The notes under the pieces were generated by a model that searched no databases, was not told the DNA's origin, and worked only from the letters and a program-made list of their open reading frames with translations. Shown here one piece after another: positions 20,308-30,636 of a stretch of 64,000 nucleotides of DNA (position 1 is its first letter; every line of letters starts with the position of its first letter). This stretch comes from Bemisia tabaci (taxonomy: Eukaryota > Arthropoda > Insecta > Hemiptera > Aleyrodidae). The stretch is from the NCBI RefSeq assembly GCF_918797505.1, contig NC_092797.1:55712157-55776156 (forward strand). The letters run 5' to 3'. The position numbers were made by a program, and so were the translations under genes.

Positions 20308-21543
20308 TCGATTCGCGGGAATTATATAGAAGAGAACCATCATCGAAGGTGAGGACATTGATTTTTAAGGTTTCCCATGAATCGTCTCATAAAATAAAGG
20401 TGAATCACCCTCTTGACATTATGGTCATACGGTCCACGAAGTGCTGATACCACTAATGTGGCTCGTGTGGGTACGTTTTTGCCTAGCTCTAAAACTGAAG
20501 GAGAACATGTCTTGTAACTGACTCTCTATGCAATAGCGGGCTGTAATTATTGGATATGGGATTATGGGGGCAGCATTTGAACGCTACTGGATTTTTCCCT
20601 CGCGCAGCAGTAAAGTCATCTCTCCTTGCTTTTCCCCTCTTTCGGGGATGTTTCGCTACTTGCCGAACCGTAACAATTCTTCTGCCCCAAAAGCAGAAGT
20701 CACGAAGTTGAGTAAACTGAGCTGGGCCCACGGAGGTGATCCTTGAGTAAACGGAGACCCGGGCTCATAACTCGGGAGGCGGGAGGACCCGGGGGTTGGC
20801 GGTGGCGGCGGAGTTGGGCTCGACGAGAGATAAACGGTCAAGGCGGAGTATTTGTCAGGGTTGACAGGAGTTGGGCAGGGAGGATGCTCCGGCTGCTAGG
20901 GCTCCGCGGGTTCTTCGGACCGGGAACATTATTATGTTGCCCGGGCGAGTGGACGCTTAATGCCTACGTAACATGCATAAATGACAGCGACAGGATTTTA
21001 TTGATAACGCAGCCAAAGCAGAGTAAATCCGTGCCGGGGAATTCCGGCCGATCACGCCATTCCTGTATTAACCCGCGTTCGCAGTCGCGTCTCCCCCGAA
21101 ACCTTAGCCGCCGACGTGGTAACGATCCTCCTTTTAATACGTTATCCCAGTTTATTAACGTATTTTCCAGGCCGTTATAACTCCCCGATAATTTCCGTCT
21201 ATTATTTCCCCGTCGCGACCCCGTTTTCCAAGGGGGCACCCTGCTTTACCCCCCTCCCTTCCTCCCACCCTCCCTCCCAATTTGAACAGATCGTAGTCGA
21301 TAGTGGTTCGATGTATTGTTTGGTTCAAAACGATGGGACAGGACCTCGAACGAAAATTTTAGGATTTATGTTGAAAAATCTGGAAATGAGGATATTCCCG
21401 ACAATTTCACTCTTCATTGCCATTTTTTACTCATGAGTATCAAAAACCTATCACAGAAGACCCGTTCCCTCAGATTACTCAATTGGCGTTTGAGGCTATG
21501 AACCAACCGATATCGATACAATCTCACCTGTTTGATGTATATC
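20308..21543. other. Unassigned, partly GC-rich DNA
   Basis: The 145-codon frame at 20743-21180 lies in GC-rich DNA and has no recognisable domain. No repeat partner was seen. Confidence 0.35.
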
Positions 21544-21953
21544 TGTCGCAGGCGATTGGCAATCGCCGGCAATTCATGGGCCAGTGGTAAAGAAATATAG
21601 CAAATAATACAATTCAAAAATCAGAGAACAAGGTTAGAGTGCTGATTATGTTGCCTATAATGTGAATAGACACTAACCATCCTTAAAAACATGGCAGGAA
21701 TATGCACACTCAGAGGAGCGTGTAGTGAACTCTGTGACTTTAGTTGGGTTGAGATCGGATAGGCAACTGAACTAGATTCGTGACAAAGCGTAAAGTATCA
21801 CCAAAAATGAAGGCGCTTCAAGCCGAGCTCATACTTTTGAAGACCATAACCCTTAAAAATTGCATTATGCCGATGTGAGTTGTTGCAATTTATTGAAACA
21901 ACGTGTGAACCGCGCGCTTGCAAATTGCCGACGATTGCTAATTGCCTGCGATA
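21544..21953 (+). mobile_element. W410 TIR element, copy 1
   Basis: It is exactly 410 bp. Ends are TGTCGCAGGCGATTGGCAAT, CGCCGGCAATT and the complement of GCAAATTGCCGACGATTGCT, AATTGCCTGCGATA. The interior TTTAGTTGGGTTGAGATCGG with GGCAACTGAACTAG is matched, reversed, inside 44649-45058, which is also 410 bp. Equal length supports both being full-length. Confidence 0.82.
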
Positions 21954-22009
21954 TATCGAATACGATCCATTTTCTGACGCCCATGTAAAAATAAGTGCGT
22001 AAACGCTGT

Positions 22010-22238
22010 GAATTGAAGAAAAATATTTACTTTTTGCAGTGGGTTCGGTTTTTACTGAAGGATATTTGGACGTATTTCTATCAAACGGGACTATGTGCAT
22101 TATGACGTGAGCCCTTTTATGTGCATATTCTTATGGGTCTCAGGGCTCATGTCTTAATGCACATAGTTCCGTTTGGCAGAAATACGTCCATTTGGCAACA
22201 TTTGAATGATGATACGGCGTTTTTACTTAGAACGGAAA
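22010..22238. mobile_element. I260 remnant split by Pal122
   Basis: AGAAAAATATTTACTTTTTG and ACTGAAGGATATTT on the left, and TTTGGCAACATTTGAATGAT, GATACGGCGTTTTTACTTAG on the right, read as the right half of I260. Pal122 copy 3 sits between them. Confidence 0.65.
22064..22193. mobile_element. Pal122 palindromic MITE, copy 3
   Basis: The element is 22068-22189, 122 bp, with ATTT at 22064-22067 and 22190-22193. Ends are GGACGTATTTCTATCAAACG and the complement of CGTTTGGCAGAAATACGTCC... It is inserted in an I260 remnant, so Pal122 moved after that I260 copy arrived. Confidence 0.9.
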
Positions 22239-22339
22239 TAGATTGGTTCCCAAGCTCCACATTTAAGGCCCAAAACTGGTGAACGAATCAGAGACGAAAG
22301 AAGGAAGTCACGGCAATAATATCCCTATATGGACACCCT

Positions 22340-22469
22340 AGTTGGACGTATTTCTGTCAAACGGAGCTATGTGCATTATGACGTGAGCCCTGTTATGCAT
22401 GCATTCTTATGGGTCCCAAGGCTCATATCTTAATGCGCATAGTTCCGTTTGGCAGAATTACGACCAGTT
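22340..22469. mobile_element. Pal122 palindromic MITE, copy 4
   Basis: The element is 22344-22465, 122 bp, flanked by AGTT on both sides. It lies about 150 bp from copy 3 in the same orientation, from an independent insertion, since the duplications differ (AGTT against ATTT). Confidence 0.9.
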
Positions 22470-23245
22470 GAGGAAAGGAGCCACCCGCACGTGAGTTTAC
22501 GAGTGTGACGAGACCCGAAACTGAGGGTTGATGAATAATCCTGAGCGGATTCGGCGGCGGTTTGCCGAGCATTCGTGCTGACAATTCGTACCGTGTTTGT
22601 TTTCGATTCATCATGTTTTGAGCCAGGTGCCCCGTCCCCGTCTCCGTCCGTGCCCCGGGTGCCCCCGGAGCCCCCTCCCCCCGCCCCCGGGTTTTGATTT
22701 TGATTGATCCTCCCCAAGTTGACTCCTTTGTTCGGCAATGACTGACGATCCACGCTCACGCTTCGCTCATGCTCCGTGGCTAAAGACACACGAGTCTCCT
22801 CACGCTTTCATTCATAACTGCATTCAGAGGAAACAACTTCTTCTACTTAATCTTTGATCCTTAATCAGGTTTTCTTGTTTCATTCTACAATTCCCTCGAA
22901 TGCAAATTATCGCTTTCATCATGCATTAATATCAACAATTACACTTAACTCGTGGCTTTGAAGAAACTTTTCCATGAGGATTGAACCGAATATTCCCCAA
23001 ATCACGTAAGCTCCAATCGTTATTTTGGTGGTTGTGGGGTTCTTTTTCTTTGCAATCAATCATTTCTGATTTTAAAATTGCCCTCTAAAAGAACATACAT
23101 TTTTTGGAATTTGAAGATTGTCAACAAAGCGAATAAAACGGGTTTTCTTGTTTTTCTCGCATTCGAAATTTGGCGCTACCTACGTGATTTGGAAAATAAT
23201 CGGTTCAATCATCAATTATCCGCCGTTATTGGTTGGCATAAATCG
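22470..23245. other. Unassigned DNA with a GC-rich patch
   Basis: A C-rich patch lies at about 22627-22690. The 119-codon frame on the minus strand (22430-22789) is glycine-rich from base composition. No domain is recognised. Confidence 0.35.
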
Positions 23246-23489
23246 TCGTTCGTGCGAAAGATGGTAACTCTATTCTAAGGTTACAAAATTGACTCAAACT
23301 ATTTGATTTTGTGCAAATATATAACCAAGCGATTTTCCCCAAAATTCTTCTGTTTTTTGCAGGAGATCAGAAGAAAAACCGGTGAAATATTCAGCTAGAC
23401 AAACGAAAGATCCTCTTTCTCAAATGCAACTTGTGGGGGAAATTTGCAACATTGAGATGAAGTTACGTTCTTTCGTGGAGGAACACAGA
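23246..23489. mobile_element. K250 element
   Basis: ATCGTCGTTCGTGCGAAAGA leads to GTAACTCTATTCTAAGGTTA. Inside are TTTTTTGCAGGAGATCAGAA, GAAATATTCAGC and GAAATTTGCAACATTGAGAT. It ends AAGTTACGTTCTTTCGTGGA. The order agrees with 24489-24733. Confidence 0.75.
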
Positions 23490-23726
23490 GCCTACCCTCC
23501 TTTAGATCCGCCTATGATCCATTGCATTTTTATCAAGTTCCTTAAACATCGTTCCTATCAAGATGTTAAGTTAAAAGTGTCCAGACACCTCCTTCAAGCA
23601 CAATGTAAACTATATGAATCATCCCTAAGGAAAGGAACTGTCTGAGGAACAACTTTGAATACGAGCCTTCGAGTTTTCGTCGAGATAGCGCCACGGTTCG
23701 TATTCCACCGGAGCGATTCCAATTCC

Positions 23727-23963
23727 CGCACAGTGGATCGAGTTAATTAGAGAGGTCGGACATGAAATTTTTGACAAAGACTCCTAATTTGGATGTTTAT
23801 TTCGTCAAATTTTTAACTCTAAGGGGTGTTTCAAGAAGTAAATTTCACAAGAAAACCAATAAAAGCACTTTTAGAACCTCGAAGTTTTGTTTAAACGAAG
23901 TAATTAGCGATTAAAGTTTCGAAATTTTGTCCGACTTTTCTTATTGACTCGATCCATTGTGCG
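23727..23963. mobile_element. Q237 TIR element, copy 1
   Basis: Ends are CGCACAGTGGATCGAGTTAA and the complement of TTGACTCGATCCATTGTGCG. Interior marks are GAGGTCGGACATGAAATTTT, GGGGTGTTTC and TTTGTCCGACTTTTC. The second copy is at 54268-54508. The interior also folds, through GTCGGAC / GTCCGAC. Confidence 0.85.
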
Positions 23964-24488
23964 CCGTGAACAAGGCCCGTTTCCGATAGAAATTTGAGTG
24001 AGGGCGAGCTCCCCCCGGCACCTACCGTCACTTTTATCCCAGATGGGGTTTAATTTCATTCAGTCAATTAGTCGGGGGAGGCGCCGCGCCGTTGGGGAGG
24101 AGGAGTTGGTGGAGAGAGGGGAGGAGGGGAGGTGGGGGCGCACGTAGTTGCGAAGCGCTGAATATTATATGTACTTACGAGCATCGGGCCTCGGGGAGAA
24201 CGCACCGCAGGAGGCGAGGGTGAGGTTTCGGTGCAGTGCAAATTGTGTTTACCTCTTTGGAAGGGGCTCTTGAGCAGGTGTGTGCGGATGAGCCGATGCG
24301 GTAAATGCTGTTTATCCGCGCGTCTGCCCCGCTAAGGCGCAACCGCCTATCTCTGATGAACCCGGATGCGGAGATACGAGGTTCCTGCCTAGCGCGGGAG
24401 ATATAGCCGCGTCATCCGCCGGCGACACCGTTGACAATGTGCCATACAGTTCCCTCGATTTACGTCGGGGCCGCCTTTATCTGATATC
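23964..24488. other. GC-rich, purine-rich unassigned DNA
   Basis: It contains a G-rich tract at about 24074-24145. No gene is supported. Confidence 0.35.
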
Positions 24489-24733
24489 GTCGTTTTCCGG
24501 ACGAAGGGACGTAACTCTATTCCGTGGTTGAAAAATTGACTAGCAAATTTTTAACATGGGTATACGTTTGCAACTGTTTCCCAATTTTTTTTTCGATTTT
24601 TGCATCGGATCAGAAGAAAAATTAGGAAAATGTTCTGTTAAAAATGTCCAAGATCTTTTGGTAAAAATTGAATTTGGAGGGGGAATTTGGCAGCATCGAA
24701 ATGTGGTTACGTTCTTTCGTGAGAAAAATTACG
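24489..24733. mobile_element. K250 element
   Basis: It starts TCGTTTTCCGGACGAAGGGA, CGTAACTCTATTCC and ends GTTACGTTCTTTCGTGAGAA. The interior has GATTTTTGCATCGGATCAGA and GGGGGAATTTGGCAGCATCG. This is one of the clearest members of the family. Confidence 0.8.
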
Positions 24734-25701
24734 ATATTCCGCGGAGAAAAATCGAAAGTGGTAGCATTTCCGACGTCTTGGAGAGAGGTAGATGACGTAG
24801 GTGAGTACATATTTTTTTACCTTCGATTTTCTAAAAAAATGTTGCTGTTTATAGAAGATATACATGCTAAAGAATCATCTGAAATTATATGTGTGTTGCC
24901 TTATGCTGAAAATTACGGACGTAATAGTTCGTTTTCCATCCTTTGAATTTTGCAAGAATATTGGCGCCATATTGTACCCATCTACGTTAAGGTTTGAAGT
25001 TCAAACAAATTTGAAATTGCCGCCTCTTTCCCTTTTAATGCCTACGTCCTGACCCCTCGCCCTCCCCACAAAATTGAAAACCGTAGTTATGTTTACTGTA
25101 ATATACTTAGAGTACCCAAGACCTAGATTTGTGGGAATTGCGGTAATATCTGTCTACGGTATGAAAGTAAATGTAGAAAAACATAAAGAATAGCATACAA
25201 CTTTTGCCAAGTTTGTCCTTATGAACTAAGGAAGAAAAGTTATGCATCTAAGTTTTTCTCTATATATGCAAGCAGAGGCAATTCATTTTAGAGACCGCGC
25301 ACACTAACAATTAGAACAATCCAAACAGCTGAGGCGAAAGTTAAATTTGGAAGTTATCGTTGTTTTTCGCTGAATGCTGATTGATGATCAACTTGCTGAG
25401 CAAACAATTTTCCTAGTGATGACCGATGAAAGTCGGGGTGAACACTTTGCCGGACGAGATTTTGGAAAATAGGCTAGGATTGCTAAGCCGACTGCTCATC
25501 TCTTTGGTTAGAGGCGATCCGTATGCGAATCTGAGCGCTAAACTTCAAAAATAAATTTTGCACTGGAGGGAAGATATAGTAGTGCGAGATCTTTAAAATA
25601 TTTTGTCTCTAGATACGAGGTTTCAAAGGAAGGGTATTGACCGTTTTTGGACCTACACAACCTGAATTTTCCCAACTTTTCGATGTTTTCCTAATTAAAG
25701 A
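24734..25701. other. Unassigned DNA
   Basis: No family member, exon or RNA gene was recognised. Confidence 0.3.
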
Positions 25702-25899
25702 TTTTTTTTTTAAATTTTTTTTTTCCACTTTAAATATCCCACGAGAGATAATCTCACGCTTTACCGTCCCTTATTGAGCCAGCTCCAGATGTTGTTTGAG
25801 ACCATCAAACTCGAGTCACCTGGCTATTGAAGGGGGAAATGAACCCGGAACCTCCCGATCATTGAGCAAGCGATACAACCACTACACCACAGGAGGCCG
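25702..25899 (-). mobile_element. tRNA-derived SINE-like element
   Basis: Read on the minus strand from 25899, it begins GGCCTCCTGTGG. An A-box-like TGGTGTAGTGG lies at 25889-25879 and a B-box-like GGTTCATTTCC at 25845-25835, spaced as in a tRNA. A body follows (ACTCGAGTTTGATGG, CTCAATAAGGGACGG) and then A-rich DNA at 25735-25703. Internal Pol III boxes plus an A-rich tail are the layout of a tRNA-derived SINE. The T-arm and anticodon stem do not pair well, so it is not a working tRNA. No target duplication was found. Confidence 0.7.
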
Positions 25900-26640
25900 A
25901 CATATTGAACGGAATGCATTGTGACTTGGTCATTTCTGGTCTCTTTTTACGTCCAATACTGGTCTTCACATGAGCCTGAAAGGCGATTTTATCGAAAAAT
26001 TTGGATTATTGGGCATTTAACAGCAAACCCACAAAACCCGCATTTTTCGTCAAAATCGGCCTCCAGACCCATGTAAAGCCATTTTTAGACCCGAAAATAG
26101 AACAGAAACGACCAAATCATGTATAATATAGACCTTCCACCAGCAAAAAATCGTAGAGTTGAAAAAAATCCAGGGAGGGTGGGCCCAAAAACAACCCTTA
26201 TCGGTACCCCTCATTTTTTTAAAACTTGGCACCGGAGCTGTTTTAGGTGATACAGCTTCTGTTGAACGCTTTCACCTCGCAGATGATGACAAGACGCTCC
26301 CGCGATGCGATGGTAGGTGCGAGTTCCTGCCGCCGACGACGACGACGGATAAATCTTTTACGAGCTTCGAGGAGTCACCGAATTTAAAAATGATAAGGAG
26401 ACGCCTCTGGTGAGTGACTTTCCTATCACTCATAAAAACTCCTCCCTCTGCCTTCGGATCACCTGAATCCCGAGATTCTCGAGTCTAGGCGAAAAAATAA
26501 GCGTGAACGGATCGAGCCACAAAAAACCCACCCGAGATTCAAGGATTTTTTCTTTCGTCGTTCTCATTCGTCAAAGATTGAACGTCTTCAAGGAGTCCTA
26601 GTCTCATAAGCTCGGGTCCTCAAGACGCACACTCCTACAC
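25900..26640. other. Unassigned DNA
   Basis: Nothing recognisable; frames up to 84 codons have no motif. Confidence 0.3.
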
Positions 26641-26669
26641 TACCCTGCTAAGGAAGAATGCCGTATGAT
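26641..26669. mobile_element. I260 left-end fragment
   Basis: ACCCTGCTAAGGAAGAATGC and CGTATGA match the left end of I260. The rest is replaced by G2, which begins at 26671. Confidence 0.55.
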
Positions 26670-27514
26670 CGGTTTCAGGACATTTTGTCAACGATTTTTT
26701 GTCCGCGCACCTTTTTTGTCCAGTAGTTTACGCCCACACGTAAAATAAGCAACAGTCACTCGGGCCAAGCGTTATATTTTAGTCGGCATGTAAAATTTTA
26801 TTGATAATATGAAATTGAGAGAGAGGGAGGTGTTGTTATGGTTGCTCATTTTCTAAATTATATGTTACTTTCTCCTTTTGATTCATCTTTTTAAATGGTC
26901 ATTGGTGAATATATGGTTTTATTTCTATCCTTAAAATATTCGATTTCCAATATACCTTACATATGGATAGGTAATTTTTTTATTTTTTTAATTTTTTTTA
27001 CGAAATTATTACTAAACATTTATATTTTTAAAACGTGACAAATATTTGTAAAACCTTTTCCAAGCGATGGCATCGATATTAATCTCAATGAGCCGCAGTT
27101 GTGCCGAAAGAAACTGCAAAAATGAATAAAAGAGGAAAAAAACCAAGAAGCACGCAATCTTTACTTTTAATCCATTTGTACATGGATCTTTGAGAGTCAA
27201 ATACGTCAAATTTTGAGCGTTTGGTCGCTCGCACACCACGCTGCAGCACAGTAAAAGCACAAAATGTAAAATAAAAAATTAAAGTGCCTTGGAAATCATT
27301 AAATGTGACACGGAACCACCAATATTTAAGAAACACATTATATTATTACTCTCTTATGATAATACTTGTTTTTTTTCATCAATTTAAATGAGAATAAGCA
27401 ATGCAGAGTGTGCAATCATTTCAAAATCATCAGTTAAAAAACGCTGAAAATGCGAGTATAAATATTAGAGCCTAACAGTGCGGAGCGGCGTGCTGCCAGC
27501 GTGAGAGGCTCACT

Positions 27515-27588
27515 GGCGCTTACAAACCTAAGTGGATACTTCTCGCATTGCGCAGTGCTTGAAGTATCCACTTAGGTTTGTAGGCGCC
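27515..27588. repeat. Hairpin module, copy 2, with matched arm changes
   Basis: The left arm reads GGCGCTTACAAACCTAAGTG, GATACTT and the right arm AAGTATC, CACTTAGGTTTGTAGGCGCC. Other copies have ACAGG and CCTGT at the position where this one has AGTG and CACT. Both arms therefore changed together and pairing is kept. Confidence 0.9.
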
Positions 27589-27966
27589 AATGCGCGTTTC
27601 GCGCTGACCGCCAGCCAGCCGTGCGGCGGCGCCTGAAGCAACTATTTCACAACAGAGGTGTTGCACAGTATTATACGAAATTGAACGTATTAAGAATGAC
27701 AGGCATCCTTTAAAAGTACAGATCTTTCCTCGCAAAATAAATCAAGATACTTATCGTACACAGGAAAAATCTAAGAGCCTTCAGCTGAGGCAAATCAAGA
27801 GGTTCATCCGGTTCAGGTATAACAAGGTGGGAATTTCTTGAAAGATAATTAAGTCCTGTTGCACCAAAAAGGTGTAGAGAGTTTTAGTGAATTTCATCTA
27901 ATGAAATTGACGATCCCTCATTTTTATCAAAAATATCAATTATATATTATTCTCCGTTGGATCAAA

Positions 27967-27967
<1 letters not shown>

Positions 27968-28004
<37 letters not shown>
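27968..28004. repeat. 37-base A homopolymer inside G2
   Basis: A continuous A-run replaces a short A-rich site (AACCAAACAGAAAC) found in the other G2 copy. It looks like slippage expansion, not a retroposon tail. Confidence 0.9.
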
Positions 28005-28005
<1 letters not shown>

Positions 28006-28155
28006 AACGACAAGCAAACCCTCATTTTTATGGGGTTTTAAATGAGATGAGGGAGTGTCAACTCCCTGATGGATTGTGGGAGGACCGAGTTTTGTGGCAA
28101 TTAGGCGTCGCAGAGCGTCAGAGAGCGCTATAAAAGCGACTCATATATGCATAAA

Positions 28156-28398
28156 TGGACCGCGTTAAGCAGAAAGGAACCAAGTCACATCAGCTTTTGC
28201 CGTATTTAATGCCGTAATTACGGTTGTGCGGATTTTGTGAGTGTGCAAATTTCAGTGAATTTTCTGCATGGTGCGACGCAAATTCCTTTAAATTTTCAAA
28301 GGAAACCGCACTAACGCTCTATTGTAAATATTTAAATTGCCCAGTTGAATTTGGCAATAGATGATGTGGCTTGGTTCCTTTCTGCTGAACGCGGCCCA
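28156..28398. mobile_element. C250 MITE, copy 2 (complete)
   Basis: Ends are TGGACCGCGTTAAGCAGAAA, GGAACCAAGTCACATC and the complement of GATGTGGCTTGGTTCCTTTC, TGCTGAACGCGGCCCA. The centre has TTTCAGTGAATTTTCTGCAT and GCACTAACGCTCT. Flanks AAAT and ATAT agree at three of four bases. Confidence 0.85.
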
Positions 28399-29019
28399 TA
28401 TCACAAATAAAAAAATGCGGAATTTGAAATTGATTTACAGCGCCTTCGCTTGGAACGACAGCACTAAGACGGGGTTTTGCTTAGAATCCTGGTATCCATT
28501 CGTAGACATAACCGCGTCAATAAGAACTCGCGGTGAGCGAACGGATGCACCCACATCTGAGGGAAAACTAATACCAATTCCGAAGTAGGCATAAATCTTG
28601 ATACAACGAGACCGGTTTACCTCGGAAAGCCCTCAAAGAGAGGAAATAAAAACAGGAAAATTGAAATAAGATTCGCAAACAGAAGCAGCCCGGCGGCGTA
28701 TTTCAAAAGTCCTCGCTCCCGTAAGCCTTGTTTCATGTGAGGAGCCGGGTACGATCTCGTATCAGAGAGCTACATTCCTCTTCTAGGAGGAAAAGTCGTA
28801 TGGGCGTCCGAATTTTGCCACGTTTCCCCCGGTGAGATAGTTATCAACGGAAAAAACCGCCTTCAATATGAAATGATACTTCCGCTGCTCTCACAGGTGT
28901 AAAAATAGTTGCTGCGTGGAAATAACCGCTATATCGAAGGGACGTTGCGAGTTATCTTGACTATTACGTAGACGGATTTAACTGAAATCAGCTTAACTTC
29001 ATTTTGTATTACCATACAA
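28399..29019. other. Unassigned DNA
   Basis: No gene or repeat partner was seen. Confidence 0.3.
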
Positions 29020-29120
29020 TTTTCAAGGAATTTGCCCAACGTTCTCTTGTAAAAAATTAAATTGTACAGTTAAAGTCAACAGCTGATGTGGTTTTGTTCC
29101 TCTCTGCCGAATGCGGTCCA
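29020..29120. mobile_element. C250 right-end fragment
   Basis: TTCAAGGAATTTGCCCAACG, TTCTCTTGTAAAAAATTAAA, AACAGCTGATGTGG and CTCTGCCGAATGCGGTCCA form the right part of C250. D430 copy 3 begins directly after it, at 29122. Confidence 0.7.
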
Positions 29121-29121
29121 A

Positions 29122-29872
29122 TGGGTCAGTTGCGCTCGTCACAGAATCGTGTTTCGATGCTTGATTCTTGTAGATTGGCTAAAAGTATTAAGATCCGTCC
29201 AAATCACGCCTTCCTACGTTCCAAATTAACCGAAATATCGCCTTTTGAAAAGTCGGGGTTTTAACGTCATCCACGTGGTATTGGCACCCTCAGTTTCTTC
29301 TACCTTGCCTTAATCCAGATTTCACGTTAGACAACCAGTGCAAATGTGCGTCACACCGATTGATGAAAAGAAGGTGGAAGAAACCAAGGGTGTCACCACC
29401 GCGGTGGATGACGTCAAAAACCCGACTTTTCAAAAGCGGATATCTCGGTTAATATTGAACGTAGGAAGTCACGGTCCGGACGGATCTTATTATTGTTAGC
29501 CAATAGAGAATTTGCAAGTGTCTGAAATTTGATGGATTTTGTGTTTAAGTGGAAACTACTGAGTGAACTAAACACGAGGATACTCTTGGTTCATGAATTG
29601 AACAATTATTGGGGAAGATGACAAAATGATCTAATCTGCTAATATACTTGTGTTTAAAAGGAAATGCCGCCAAATGACGTCACTAGGCGGTGCATTCTCT
29701 CATTTTAAATCTATTTTTATACTATTTCCCATGTAAAACAATTATAAAAAAATACTGTGAAATCAGCTCTCTAAGCACATTCAGATAAAGCATGAAAAAA
29801 TGTGCATGCAAACTCTCCATCTACAAGAATCAAGCATCAAAACACAATTCTGTGACCAGCGCAACTGACGCA
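29122..29872. mobile_element. D430 MITE, copy 3, split by F320
   Basis: The left end is TGGGTCAGTTGCGCTCGTCA and the right end is CAGCGCAACTGACGCA. The right arm reads TTATTATTGTTAGCCAAT up to about 29504. It then resumes at 29817 as ATCTACAAGAATCAAGCATC. The mirrored left arm (GATTCTTGTAGATTGGCTAA) supplies the uninterrupted sequence of that join. The break holds an F320 element. Confidence 0.88.
29505..29818. mobile_element. F320 element, copy 1, inserted in D430
   Basis: It starts AGAGAATTTGCAAGTGTCTG and ends GCATGCAAACTCTCC. Marks are GTTTAAGTGGAAACTACTGA, TTGGTTCATGAATTGAACAA, AAATGCCGCCAAATGACGTC and ACTATTTCCCATGTAAAAC. Terminal repeats are short, about 12 bp. AT is repeated at the junctions. 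Copies lie at 34324 and 40545. Confidence 0.85.
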
Positions 29873-29909
29873 TTATCAAGGGCATTTTGAAGAAATCACG
29901 TTGACTAAT

Positions 29910-29984
29910 TTCCAAAAGAAAAAGTACAGTGTGACGATAAGTCTGCAACGTTGCAAACGAAGATACGTGGTTTCATTGACGGTG
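29910..29984. mobile_element. J260-like right-end fragment
   Basis: GTGACGATAAGTCTGCAACG, TTGCAAACGAAGATACGTGG and TTTCATTGACGG resemble the J260 right terminus. Confidence 0.5.
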
Positions 29985-30190
29985 TTCTTCCACAAGACGG
30001 CGGAACAGCAATGTTTCAAGCCGCAGCTCAAGGCTCCTTTGCGGCCTCTTGAGCCTTTGCGCCCTTCTTTGCTGCCGTGCTATCCAAGAACCACATATAA
30101 CCAGCGAAACTCCAATTCAGAGAAGCGGGTTTTACCACGCGGAGTCTCCATTTTTACGATAGGCACGCCGGAAGCCGGTACGAGGGAGCT

Positions 30191-30240
30191 GGGGGGGGGC
30201 GAGGGGTGGTGAGGGGCGGCGGGGGGCGGCGAGGGGCGGC
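30191..30240 (+). repeat. G-rich tract, potential quadruplex
   Basis: On the plus strand a run of nine Gs is followed by GGGG, GGGG, GGGGGG and GGGG blocks separated by short CGA, TGGTGA or CGGC links. Such spacing permits G-quadruplex folding. It is also a decayed GGGGCGGCGA tandem. Confidence 0.75.
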
Positions 30241-30588
30241 CGTGTTTTTGCGAGGATTGAGTCGCGTCGAGGATGAATTTAATTAGCTTTCCACGATTGT
30301 CGGTCCTCGCTCGTCACAAGCACGTCGCGGTGACTAACGTTTAATTACGTCACTTCACCGACGTTTATCTCCGCCGTCAAATGCCCGATTGCCCGCCCAC
30401 GATGCGACACAGCCGCCCTTAACCGAAGTTATAAAGATCTCGTTCGGATTCGTAACATCATTTTGTCGGCTTAAAATTACATCAATGGATTTCGTCGTCA
30501 AGTAGCCATAAATCTCCGCGCGGAGATGAGAGGCTCTTTCAGATTTTGTGCAGGCAATGCTGCATTCCTCCCAGGTTTGAAATAAGAT
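30241..30588. other. Unassigned DNA
   Basis: No gene or repeat partner; the 91-codon minus-strand frame (30355-30630) has no recognisable motif and overlaps a TIR252 end. Confidence 0.3.
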
Positions 30589-30623
30589 CGTCACCTCCCG
30601 GCCAAAGTATCGCAAGTGAAAAC
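30589..30623. mobile_element. TIR252 left-end fragment
   Basis: CGTCACCTCCCGGCCAAAGT and ATCGCAAGTG form one TIR252 terminus. J260 sequence follows within about 20 bp. Confidence 0.6.
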
Positions 30624-30636
30624 TTGTCAACGTGTT

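Larger units (their letters stand above)
26671..28030 (+). mobile_element. G2 element, copy 1, right end lost
   Basis: It starts GGTTTCAGGACATTTTGTCA, ACGATTTTTTGTCCGCGC, AGTAGTTTACG, the G2 terminal repeat. The core from 27291 is shared with G938: GGAAATCATTAA, TATTAGAGCCTAAC, the hairpin at 27515-27588, and AGCAACTATTTCACAACAGA. Then comes G2-specific AAAAATCTAAGAGCCTT and TAATTAAGTCCTGTTGCACC. It contains a 37-base A-run (27968-28004). The copy at 57275-59041 shows about 150 bp of further sequence to a terminus that is absent here. Confidence 0.78.

Noticed and set aside
20743..21180. 145-codon frame
   Set aside because: GC-rich composition, no recognised domain, antisense frame also open.
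25835..25899. Functional tRNA gene on the minus strand
   Set aside because: Boxes are present, but the T-stem and anticodon stem fail to pair and a SINE-type body follows.
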